Shown: positions 1-11,700 of the stretch, in pieces
How positions within the stretch are numbered: position 1 is the first letter of the stretch
How the letters are laid out: each line of letters starts with the position of its first letter
Program-made: the position numbers and the translations under genes
The notes under the pieces: generated by a model
Database searches by the model: none
What the model was told of the DNA's origin: nothing
What the model saw: only the letters and a program-made list of their open reading frames with translations
Assembly (NCBI GenBank): GCA_036365455.1
Contig: JAWQUS010000023.1
Location: 4,960,001-5,024,000, forward strand
Direction of reading: 5' to 3'
DNA from: Macrosoma leucophasiata
Taxonomy: Eukaryota; Arthropoda; Insecta; Lepidoptera; Hedylidae
DNA: 64,000 bases

Positions 1-334
1 CATATAGCAACACGATAAAACTTGAGCACACATTCTGATATTTACACGCTCTAACTGAGTTTCTTCACGTGGCCATAAGCTTAAGAAGCCGTGTTCAGTA
101 TATTTTGCAAATAACGGTTAAAACGTGCCATAAAAAAACTGACTTGGATCTTATTAAACATTCAGTAGATAAACCCACAGTAAGTGAAGCGTGGTAAAAA
201 TTCTGGGGAATATTTCGGAGTGCCTAATGTGCTTCCACGTTCAAAATCATGATTTACATAATTTAAGTGTATCAAATTTCAAAATCGGCCATGTAGTTAT
301 GAAGTAATTGTCTATGACAGTCATTGTATGACAT

Positions 335-560
335 TGATGTTAAGTGACGACTGCAGCCTATAGACACCTACCCACAGACCAGAGGTCAGAATGCAGATGC
401 GTTACCACTCCTGAGGCCTAAGGTGTTATGCCTCTGTGCCGGAAATTACAGGGCCGTACACCACCTGACCGGAATACGACAGGGCTGGACACTACCATTT
501 AGCGGCAAATATATTAGGGAATGCGGTGGAGCATACGCTCGCGAGCTCCGTCACCAGTAG
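335..560 (+). repeat. R270 copy
   Basis: Same family as 15097-15392, plus strand, joined at about 563 to a piece of SINE B. Confidence 0.8.
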
Positions 561-1267
561 AAAGGTTCTATTGCGAGTTCATTTTCTGGAAGTTTTCCAG
601 TACGTCGGAGTTTGGAAATGTGCTGGGATATGTCTACAGGCTCGCCATATGTTACATGGGACAAAACGTAACCGACGAATCGTGGGTGTTTGCATGTTTG
701 TTTAAATATATGTGTGGTGTTACGAAACCTGAATATTTTCCTTAAATTGTCTCAATATACCGACTTGCACTTTATACGGGTTTTATCATGAAATATTCAC
801 AGCCTTGTCTTTCAACATCATGAAAATTTTAAACCACTGTGTACACTGGTCTCACACTGGGTATAACGACAGATAGATCTAGCTGCAAAGGGAATAAATT
901 ATAAAGGCGAACACACCTGAGCGAATATCTCACTCTTCAGAATATAAGGAGTGAAACTGTATAGATAAACATACATCATATATTAAAATCAATGTTTAGG
1001 CATTTTTAACACAATTAATTGACAATTAACTAAGTACGTTCTTTTACTTAGGCAGATCATAGGAAAGCACAAGGTTTTTATGTCATGAAGGTGGCAACTA
1101 AGCAGTTCAAATTGATGGTAAGTGAACATTGTAGCCTGAATTGGTCGCGCCGCCAAATTGGTTGCGCACGGACACGCTTGAGTAACGCTCTATAGAGCTG
1201 TATACATTTTGTGGCATTGGTTGTGCCACCATAGTGTCCCGGTGAAATACAGCCCTAAATGTATACC

Positions 1268-1725
1268 TATTGTGTACCTTATGTATTTTTGCATTAGCTA
1301 GCCCGGGACCTTCCCATTCGGACGACGGACATCCCCTAATCCGACGCCCGCAGGTCTCTGCCCCGACCACTCACTACACCAGGCGACCCATACCGCCCGG
1401 GTGGATGGGTCCGCCGGAAGCACACAGTTCGACCCCGGGGCAGCGGGAGTATCAAAAGAGTTCGATCCTCAACCGCCCCCTCACGGCCCCATTACGTTCC
1501 TATCTGACGACGGGACCACCGTAAGGCGGCTGGGGATAGGGTGCAGGGCCAACGACATACCTCTTCCTCAGCCGTCTCCTCTCAACGCGAATAGCGGGCA
1601 GGGGCACACCAAACGCCGCTCCCTCTCTGGATTCTCTTGACTTTACCGGTGTGGGGACAACCACCAGGTACTGAGCCCGCTCCATAACAAGGCGGAAACT
1701 CTATGGGGGGGGCCTAAATGTGCAA
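1268..1725. other. GC-rich segment, probable transposon fragment
   Basis: About 450 bp far richer in GC than its surroundings, with open frames on both strands (1401-1640 +, 1500-1685 -) that I do not recognise. The sharp base-composition edges suggest an insertion, perhaps part of a LINE. Confidence 0.4.
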
Positions 1726-3894
1726 TACCATTAACCTTTTTTACAGATTCTATCTCACCCTGTTTTGACGTACCTATTACAAAGTCAGGGCAAATTTAGA
1801 TTACATTATGACTGCTCTAAAGCTTACTTACCTTCCACCATCTCAGGTTATTGCTAAAAGATGGTGGTACGCACCTGATCATCATTCATTTTGGTCTTCT
1901 CAAAATAACTGCTATTTCCAAGGAATGTCTATCAAAACGAGTTTAAAACGGAGGTGCGACAAAAAACGATATTAAGAAATCAAAATAAATTTACTCCACA
2001 AATAAATGAACATGATTAAATAATGCTTATCTAAAATACAATAAATAGGTTTGTGTACTAAAATTAAGAAATCTGACTAATAGCCACATTAAAACAAATA
2101 AGTCTATCTAACAGGTGAAGTTCAATAAGACGAATATTACGATGCACTATTATACTCGCTCCGATTTGGAATTCCTTGTACCTACACTTGGCCATTGCCT
2201 GCTTTCCGGTCTTTCTCCATGTATATAAATACCTACTGTCTGGCTTCGTTTTGAGATGGTCTTGTTGCGTAGGAGATACGTAGTGCTTTCCTTGTAATTT
2301 TCAGTTTTGCTTTCCTCGTCCCTCGCATAGCTCTCTTTCTTAATATTAGTTCACCTTTGATTATGACTATGCCTTTAACAATATTTCTTATGATTTCTGC
2401 AGCTCTAGTCTTCGATTGTCTCATCAGGTTTGAACGGACCCGTTCGTATTGACGACGCCTATGATTTCTTTTAGTTTTACTTGTACTAGCTACTGGTTCC
2501 ATATTTTTATTTGTATAAATGTTTATTGACGCGGTTTCTGAAGCCATAGTGAATTCTTTGATTGAATTATTAAAAAAAAATCTTTAGTAGTGATGCCTCT
2601 CGATATCTATCAATAGTGTGGCAATAGTGAGACTTTCGATAGGACTATCGATAGTATGTATCATCGATATCTCAACCTAATAGATACCGCATCGCAGGCG
2701 AACGCTTTCGGACAACACATAGGGTGAAATAGGTAATTCGGTAATGATAAAAGAAACCGCGCGCGAGCTCGACTTCAGCATAGAGTACATTAAATATATA
2801 TCATAGATATACGTCATAGAGTCTTCAGCTGGCATTACGATCAAACGCCATCTCTTGAGGAAAGAGGGAAGTACATCCACGGATGGGTGTTAGCTATAGG
2901 TACCTACTTATATATTTGTGCTCCTATATTGCTGGATATAGGTACTATACCTATTTAGTATTTGAATACTAAAACTACTGGGAAACATTATTTGAAATAA
3001 AACACCATTTACAAAGGAGATGTTGCAAAAATGGACCTCCGGCCACGTATTGTACACAATATCATTAAACAGGCAAAATCAATATAATAACGTTTTTTAC
3101 TGCATATTATCACTTATTTAGCTTTGTTTGCAGTTACAAATCATTCTTTGCAGTTAGAATTGCAACTCAAAACCAACATGGTAAATATGGCGGGCGATGT
3201 CATTTTGACATTTTCATTTTTTAAATTGTATTTTGTTTTTAAAGTACTTGGAGAAAAAAGTAACATTTTCTAAATACTGTCGAAACCGATTGATCCCAAG
3301 CGTCGGCTGTATCGCCGCCATGTTGAACATAGTTGAAAATGATAAAATCGTTTGAATTAAATGTGGTCGTAACTCTAAAATATATTCTTGAATAAATTTA
3401 TTGTATTTTTTTCGGATTCTTCATTAATTTACTTATTTTTTGAGGTCGTGTACGAACCAGAGCCGAGCTCGCAACATCTCCTTTATTTTTTATTTTTCCT
3501 TCACACAAAGTATAGCGCGGGTAAACAGATTACAGAATATTTTGAATCAGGAAAGTCCAAAATGTATCGCCAACTCGTAAATAAAAACCATCAAATCGTA
3601 AGCGCGTTCTATCAAAGAGAATATAACCACTATGCTTTGCCACTATGTTTCATTCTATGGTTCCGAAAAAACACCACAAAAACACTGACCAACAACTTAG
3701 ACACAAAAACAAAAACACCAAGAATCGCATTTAATAGGAAGACATTTTGTTTTGTTTTTTTTTTAATTTTATGGCGTTGGCCGCTATGGCGAATAATTAG
3801 CAAAAGAATTATTGCAACTGAATGTTACTTGATTTTCTTTCGTACACTTTTTTTAATTGTTTTTTTTGTAACGAAGTTTGTAAACAAACATGAA

Positions 3895-4085
3895 GTTCAC
3901 ATGTTAACGAAAACCAGAGGTCAAAGTGCAGATGCTTTTCCACTCCCGAGTCCTAAAAAAATCTGCCTCTGTGACAGTTATTACTGAGCCATACATTACC
4001 ATCTAACCGGAATACGATAGAGTTAAATACTATCATTTTGTGGATATAGTAGGTAATACGGTGGCAGAGAATATTTAATAAAACT
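3895..4085 (+). repeat. R270 copy, diverged
   Basis: Begins catgaagttcacatgttaac and ends near ggtggcagagaatattt. It supplies the last 30 codons of a spurious 199-codon open frame. Confidence 0.7.
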
Positions 4086-5489
4086 ACTATAGAATGAACA
4101 CTTCGATGTCCCACCTGATTCACCTTCCTAACCGCTCTGAGCTCTTGGTAAATCAGTTGGGTGACTAATAAACTAAGGTCGTGAGCAGTCTATATTTGGG
4201 TAATTTTAAAATTGAATATTTTATAAACTTAATTTTCCTACCTGACGCGAAGTGGTAGTTTCCACTTATCTATGGTTGTCTAACGGATATGAATGAATGA
4301 ATGAATTATTTATTTGCTGAATGAATTATTATTTATTTGATAGAGCTCCACTGAACAAGTTCAAAGGCGTAAACACCTAGTGACACTTACATGCTACCTA
4401 TTTGATCTGCAGTAAGTAGTTATCGGTTTTCTTCAATGTCAACCGTTATCATCTGCCGGGTAGGTGGTAATATACAGTGGTAGAGCTTCAGTGATAGAGC
4501 TCCAGGAAGTACGAGCACCACTGCATTTCCTAATGTATATTTCACTAAATGTAGCCTATTGTAAACAATAATATATAGTATTAAAAAAAATACAAAATAA
4601 GAAATGTAGGTGATGGTTACGAAAATGATATCTCTTTTCAAATCGGAGATGGGGGACATAATTATTTTTCGAATATATGATATGGATTTCAATTTCACGG
4701 GTGCAGACTTTTCAAATCCGAGATGGCGAACAGACTCCTTTAACTTCTTTTTTCTTCTTTAACTTCAAAATTTCTTGAAGTTAAATAAGTTAGTAGAATA
4801 TGATATGAGTGTCAAAGTTCCACGTCCACGCCTTCGAACATGTCATATTTAATAAAAAAACGTATTCGTAATCAACAACCCCAAAAAGGAATATTTTGAA
4901 AAAAAAAATGTGTTGTAGATAAAGATGTTTCGTTAACATCACGAGAAGAAACCACAAAATTGACACCCATCATTGGAGGTTATCTGACATACCTACCCAT
5001 ATTACTCACGTAATATTTGCGTGCCTTCGAGCTCTATCATTGATTATTACTTCTAATGATATTAAAGTCTTTATTAATGTATTGAACAAAACATTAAAAA
5101 AATATAATACACAATTGCATAAAGAAATATACAAAAGCAAAAATTATTAAGTATGTGTATTTATTTTGACATGCATTTATATTAAAATATGTCAAATTAT
5201 TGTTTAACATTTTCTTAACTAAACGTTATAAGTATGTATATGAAACGAGTTGAAATTGAAATGATCATGAAAAAAATACTTACTCCTCTTGTAATCAAAA
5301 CGAAAACTTTCCCATCACTAGTTATAATTTATGACCTGTCGCAACCTTGAATCGACCAATCACGACGCTCTCTTTTGCCGCTCCCCGGCCCTTCATACCT
5401 CATCGCTTTGACTGAAATGTTTCTTAGTAGAAACGATGACATAGAGTGTCTAGTGGTTCTGTTGTCGCTGGTATGTATAGTATTGACTG

Positions 5490-5810
5490 TCAAAGTTCAA
5501 TACTATTGATAATATCGATAGGTAATATAGCAGATCATCAATAGTGTGACCATATTTTATACTATCGATAGTATCGATAGCACAGCGGCTATCAAAGTTC
5601 AATACATCAATACTATCGATAGTATCGATACTATTGCAGATCATTAATAGTATTAGGTTTTGTACTATCGATAGTATCGATAGTATTGGTTGTAGCGATA
5701 CTATCGATAGTATCGATAGTATTGGTTGTAGCGATACTATCGATAGTCCTATCGATGTCCTAACTGATTTTCGATGCCGAACTATCGATAGCAAAACTAT
5801 CGATAGTTCG
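5490..5810. repeat. Cluster of TATCGATA palindromes
   Basis: About 320 bp with more than ten copies of actatcgatagtatcgatag or near variants, including two 45-bp tandem units with ttggttgtagcgat. TATCGATA is the DRE/DREF site in flies and CGATA the BEAF-32 core. A short outlier is at 2625-2670. Confidence 0.8.
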
Positions 5811-6576
5811 GCATCGCTATTCTTTACCTATTATTTAAAAAAATAATTACAAATCGACGATAAATAATTCAAAATTATACTTTGACATATTTTTATATTT
5901 TCTTCGTATTGACATCACGAAAAAGGCGATTTTAACAAGGAGTCTTCTGTTCTTAATCTTTTCTCACCTACATTACCTAAAATAAAGATCGATTCCATTT
6001 CCTTTGTCAAAAAAGTGTTTGTGTCAGCTCCGAAGCACGACGGGAGTTTACTTGGTGTTCGTAACGCCTCAACTTTCATTTTACACTTGATTTTACTCTT
6101 CATAAAATGTCCGTACCGGGCTTTATAACTCAAATAATTTCTTAAAGAAAATACACCAAAAATCCTCTCTTTCTTGGTTCCTCCAAAAAAGGAAGAGAAG
6201 TGAAAAGGCCTTTTGTGCTAATTCCTTCTCTATCAAGCTTTGGAACCCTTTACCCCTTACAATTTCCAAAAATATTCGGCAGGCCCAAATTCTAATATAA
6301 TTTAAGAGTTGTCTTAAGAGCCACTGAGCCTGAGATTGGACGCATATGGGGTCATCCGATGGTAAGACTATTTTGTGTATGTGTAATAAAACATTACGTA
6401 GGTATTTTTATTTAATTATTACGTAACGTTACTTCGAATAATACTTTATCTCTACTTTTATCTTATATATGCTATTTATTTGTAATCATTATAATAAATA
6501 ATAATAAATATTATTAATATAAATAAGTTCATACAACCTATTGTTATTCAGAATTATCTAAATTTATTCTTTTGAA

Positions 6577-6700
6577 ATTTTGTATTCCCCTGGCAAAGAT
6601 TGCTTTGAGCGATAAGACCGCCTATTGTGCATCTTTTTATTTTGTTTTTTTCGTGATTGTATCCAATAAAGAGAGTTCTTATCTTATCTTACCTACTTTC
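6577..6700 (+). mobile_element. LINE 3' UTR, short copy
   Basis: Shares ttgagcgataagaccgcc and aataaagagagttctta with the 57.4-kb element, followed by a tttatc-like repeat tail. Confidence 0.6.
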
Positions 6701-6889
6701 TTTTTAAAAAATATTCGCCAAAATTGCGTCATGCTACGCTGGACTAACGTAGTCCTTTCTTTAGGGCGGACGCCCACCAACAACGTGACACGACACGGTG
6801 CGGTAAAGCATTTATTAGTGGACAAAAGATTTTCGATTTCAATAAAACATTATTTTATTGCGAGTAGATCGATACGTCTCACTTAACGG

Positions 6890-7085
6890 TGCTTACATGA
6901 CATGTCACTCCGCTGGCTCTAGTGGTCGAGTTCGAGTGTAGAGATTTGGGGACGTAGGCACCACCGCATCACCTAATATCCTTGCCGCTACATGGTAATA
7001 TTTAGCGCTATCATGTTCCGATCAGGGTAGTAATGCAACTCTTTGCACAGAAGCATAACAGCTTAGACCTTAGGCACACCGCGGA
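6890..7085 (-). repeat. R270 copy, diverged, minus strand
   Basis: Contains gtaggcaccaccgcatcacc and agaagcataacagctta in the order expected of the complement. Confidence 0.65.
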
Positions 7086-7349
7086 CACGCCGCCAAAATT
7101 CCATACAAACGCTTAATTTGGTCTCTATTACACAGACATCAATCAGTGACGTATGACAAGTGCACCTGTGTGCGTAGCACGTACAAAATACCAACCGTCG
7201 CCCATAAGAGGGGAGGAGGTTGAGTGATGCGGGGAAATTGGGCGGGACGGCGAAGTGTCCATTCTATACGTAGTATTATTACATATTCTCTGCCTTAGGA
7301 GTGGCAGTGGCTCGGCATTCAAATCTTTGATTTTAATGTACTTAGCCTA

Positions 7350-7490
7350 GCCTGAGTTGCACCACGATATTTGTAGTTAAAGTTATTGTTACATTTCATA
7401 TCCTTCTCTAACTTAAATAAATCTGTAAAAGTTAGAGAAGGATGTGAAATGTTACAATAACTAACAAATATGGTGGGGCAAACCAGGCTT
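7350..7490. mobile_element. Hairpin MITE (GCACCACGATATTTGT family)
   Basis: Near-perfect palindrome: gttagagaaggatgtgaaat faces its complement across a short centre. Related copies at 37105-37240, 38562-38690 and 53791-53937. Confidence 0.82.
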
Positions 7491-7756
7491 AGATGTTTAT
7501 AGATTACATTATTCACTTGCCATCTATGTGAACTATATGTTTGCCACGTATCTCAAAGGGTTCTTGTAAAATAATTCTGTCTTCAATAAGAAAGTAAACA
7601 TATTTATAAAAAAATATTTAATATAAAACAATACATATATAATCAAACACATAAATAGTTCCATGAAATCAAACTAAATGACAAAACTTAACATGACTTC
7701 TTGCAACTACACTCAAAGTTAAAAATATTCTTAATGCTTACAGCTATAGGTACGTC

Positions 7757-8018
7757 CTCACCAAGAAATATTGCACATCGAGGCTGCAAAAGAGACGATC
7801 GGCTTGTTTCGATTTCGTAGAGCGTTATCTCAGTTGCACACTGCCTACGTAAGCACATTGTCCATGGTAAGCACTGACAATTCAGTATTGGTCAATACTT
7901 GACCAAAATGGTCGCCAAACGTCAAATAGGTACGGTGCGAAAGAGATAACGCTCTACAGACCCGAAATAAGCCGATGTCTTCTTCCTAGGCTCGATGTGC
8001 AATATTTATTGTTGAGCA
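7757..8018. mobile_element. Foldback MITE, full copy
   Basis: Both ends present (caagaaatattgcacatcga; gatgtgcaatatttattgtt). A second partial copy follows to about 8530, so two elements lie side by side downstream of the Tsp stop. Confidence 0.82.
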
Positions 8019-8713
8019 CTGTACATCGACTATTAGAAAGATATTTCGGCTAATTTCGGTTCTGTAGAGCATCATCTCTTTCGCAGTACCTAATATGACG
8101 TTTGTCGATCGAATCGGGAATCTTGAAAGAGGCGTGTTTATTATTATTTATTCTTATTTTATTGCATTTTCTTGGTGCATGTTTAAGTTATATTAAAGGT
8201 GGCCTTTTTTTCGATATAAGATTATTACAGTACCTGTGTTTAGTGAAATAGAATATCAGCGCAAAAACACGGGCTTTCAGGTTGCCTTCAAAACTTCATT
8301 GTAAATATTCTGGTAAAGAAGCCATCACTTTACCCGTATTCCTGACTGTGACTCTGCCTGACTGGCTGTTAAATCTCTTAATTGACTGACTCTCACTTTT
8401 ACGCTGTTTGTTACGATTATGAAGTACCGTTTGTCTTGACACTGGCATTATATTAAAAAAAAAGTCGAAACTAGCCGATTATCTCTTTTCTAAGCTCGAT
8501 ATGCAATATCTCTTGCTGGGTACTGCACGTGATTCTCTTATTTATTTACATCATATACCGTTCGCTAGTGAAGAATACAATATTTTTGAATCTAATGTTT
8601 AGAATTGCATTATTAGTAGGTATGCTTTTGATCGCAACTATCAAACACAGTGTTTAAATTAGTTGAAATAATCCTTGTCTTTGTTAATAACAGATTCTTA
8701 TTATGTAAATTTA

Positions 8714-8799
8714 TTAGGCGTATACAAAATCGTGATCGATCTCCAATTTTTTGAGAAGTCGTGTTGGCAGCTCTGATACTATGTTCGAAGGTATTTTGT
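8714..8799 (-). CDS. Tsp: Tsp exon 20: last coding exon and stop
   Basis: 86 nt including the TAA at 8716-8714, residues 1105-1132. Joined to exon 19 it reads [20 protein letters not shown] then [12 protein letters not shown] and stop. The ND-IP-x-ELP tail is typical of thrombospondin C-termini. The acceptor is ttttcag, and the phase fits exactly, bringing the whole CDS to a multiple of three. An AATAAA-type signal (minus strand) is present near 8546-8541. Confidence 0.88.
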
Positions 8800-11700
8800 C
8801 TGAAAATAAAATGGAATTGAGAAACTATTGTCAATTGTTGTATTTAGCGCATGAGGTCCAGAACAAAAAAAAATTGATTTAATCAGTGGTGGTAGATTTT
8901 CAGTGACGAGCTCGCGGGCGTATGTACAAATTTACTTTACGTGTTCAGCATTATCGTATTCCGGTCTGGTGGTCATGTTCGGTCCTGTAATTTCCGGCAC
9001 AGAAGCATAAGCATCTTAGGCCTCAGGAGTGGTAACGCGTCTGCATCAATGTAAACTGTATCAGAGAACATGTAATACCTAATACTGTATGCTTGTTTTG
9101 CCACTTCATAATAAAGAAAATGGGACAAAAGAGCAAATGGTATAGGGGGAATATGCACTCGCAAATATTTCTTTTCACTGAGCGATGTCTAGCTGTACAT
9201 CCAATGTCTTTTTAGCTCATTAAAAATACCATATAGTCCTACTACTCCTTTGACCTAATAATTTCATTCTCCTGGTATTGTGTCTTTTATCTCTGTTTGT
9301 CACAAAAGCAAAACTCTCGCCATTGCCATTTTGCGGTATTCGCAAGATGGACCGGACAATAAACTGCGGATAAAAAGTCTTTGTGTCCCATTTGTTTTTG
9401 TTTCAAGAAGAACTCATCATTCTTATGATAAACCAACTCGAACCAATAACTGTCAGCGGTGTGAGATGACCGTTTGATTCGCGGGTTCGATCCCCGCACC
9501 GGGATAAATATTTGTATGGCCTACTGATATTTGTTTCGGATCTGGGTGTTTGTGTAAGTGTTGTGTGTGTACAAACTCACCGAGGTCGATGAACCAAGTT
9601 CAACCAATTATTGCCTAAGGATACTGTTTTGTATCTCGTCTCCTTAAGGAAAACACTGATCAGTGCAACAATAAACCAAGTTGGACTAGTTAACCATCTT
9701 CTTTAAAATACATTTCATGTCCTATTCCTGTTACTACCCTTGATACATAAGAAAACCAAGTTGGACCAGATAATCGTCTCCTGTGAAAAGCAAAACACTC
9801 CTAGTCTTCCTCCTTTCAGGGTGAAGTCATACACATTCCCGGAGTCAGCCACAAGTTTGTTGTTCTTATAGATCTTGAGGCAGGTTAGACCTATCTTGAG
9901 ACCGTGAAGAAAACTATTCACCATTTATTTGACCAATGATTGCCTTAAAAAGCTGTTTTGTATCCAGTCTCCTTAAGAAAAACCGTCATCGGTGCAACAA
10001 TAAACCAAGTTGGACCATATAACCATCTTCTGGAAAATACATTTCATGTCCTTTTTCTGTTACTACCCTTGCTACATCAGAAAATCACTTACCATTGCAT
10101 CGATAAACCAAGTTGGACCAGATAATCATCTCCTGTGAAAAGCAGAACACTCCCAGTCTTCCTCCCTTCAGGGTGAAGTCATACACATTCCCGGAGTCAG
10201 CCACAAGTTTGTTGTTCTCATAGATCTTGAGGCGTATGAGACCGATCTTGGGACGGTGAAGGAGTCTCCAGCGGTAGGCTGTTCTCTCGCGCCAACCAAC
10301 ATTGCGAGGGTCTTTCCATAGAAGAGTCACCTAAGAAAGAGCGAAGTTTAGATATCGTGATTGGTTTTGCTAATACTGATCAAATGTATTACAACTATAT
10401 ATATACAAAAATGTGTATGTTGCCTAACTAGCATAGTTGGCAATAGATGGCGCTGCTGCTACCATAAAGCAATGCATTAAATGTGAAGGAAAGATTTGAC
10501 AAATCGGGCAGGACTTCAGTAGCTCAATTGGAAGAGCGGCTGGACTAGATTCCCAGTAGGCCGCGAGTTCGAGTCTCGCCTGAAGTCAAATTTTTCTTTC
10601 CATTTTTCTTTAAATAAAATATATTTCACAAGCATGTGTTAATGCGAAATAATATAAAACAATTATTAAGGGTAAAAGCGACTTCTTTACGATATTCAAT
10701 AAACTGCAAAGTCTATTATATAGGTTGCCTAACTAGCATAGTTGGCAATAGATGGCGCTGCTGCTACCATAAAGCAATGCAATAAATGTGAAGGAAAGAT
10801 TTGACAAATCGGGCAGGACTTCAGTAGCTCAATTGGAAGAGCGGCTGGACTATATACCCAGTAGGCCGCGAGTTCGAGTCTCGCCTGAAGTCAAATTTTT
10901 CTTTCCATTTTTCTTTAAATAAAATAAAATGTATAACAGTTTAATGTGCCATAATGGAACTATCTAGATTCGAAAAAAAAGGCGACTATAACCAGATCTC
11001 TAGTTTTCTATGTAGATGCCGATAAACTGATTCACTAGCCAAATCCTTATTATCAATGGGAAGTACCTACAGTACGCGCAGAAGTTGAATGCTTCGTGAA
11101 ATTAGAATAGAATAGAATTCATTTATTCGGAGACAACAGAGACACAAAGTATAACATGTAACAAGGAACAACAAACAACAACATTAGACAATAGATAAAA
11201 ATAATAAGGTATAACCGACAGGTACGTAGGTATGAAGACAAGTATGTCTCAATGTCGATCCGAATGGGTACCCAGATCAGCTTATGCCAAGCAGATGTTA
11301 CCTATCTACTTGACGCTGGTTTTCATCTGGGTCCCTGTGGGTGTTCCATGGATGTCAATCAGTTACACGATAGTATATCACAACAAAATAGGTAGCAATA
11401 ATAATATATATTAGGTACTTAGCAACAGCAATATGTAATTATATAAAATAAAAGTAAAACCTTAGATAAACTTACGTAAATAGTAAAAACATGTTAAAAA
11501 TGCTTAAACACCCCATAACACACTCAAAATAATAATAAAAAAAAAACAGGTTGCCTGTAAAGTCGGTTTTACGGGCAAAGATTTTACGTGACAACGTCTT
11601 TTTCTCGGTAGAAAGGCATTCGCCGGTCCGGCCAGGCCTCTCTCTCGTTCGGTGACTCATCGTTACGTTACCGGGCGTTACACTTTTTCATGAGTGACTC

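Larger units (their letters stand above)
1726..6570. other. Intergenic AT-rich DNA
   Basis: Beyond the R270 copy (3895-4085) and TATCGATA cluster (5490-5810) I see no gene or known element. Open frames of 60-200 codons here are AT-rich and lack recognisable domains. Confidence 0.6.

Noticed and set aside
1107..1685. Overlapping frames on both strands in the GC-rich segment
   Set aside because: High GC lowers stop-codon frequency; no recognisable motif, so treated as a probable transposon piece.
2233..2547. 104-codon minus-strand frame rich in Lys and Arg
   Set aside because: I recognise no family, there is no supporting context, and composition alone is weak; it may be a transposon remnant.
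3388..3987. 199-codon plus-strand open frame
   Set aside because: It is AT-rich, has no recognisable domain, and its last 30 codons lie in an R270 copy.
4420..4698. 92-codon minus-strand frame with hydrophobic stretch
   Set aside because: AT-rich sequence easily gives such a frame; no homologous motif or splice context seen.
10512..10587. Functional tRNA gene at this and four similar sites
   Set aside because: The same domain with the same flanks is repeated through the window, the anticodon region varies or is shortened, and acceptor ends do not match a standard tRNA-Tyr; it is a repeat family.
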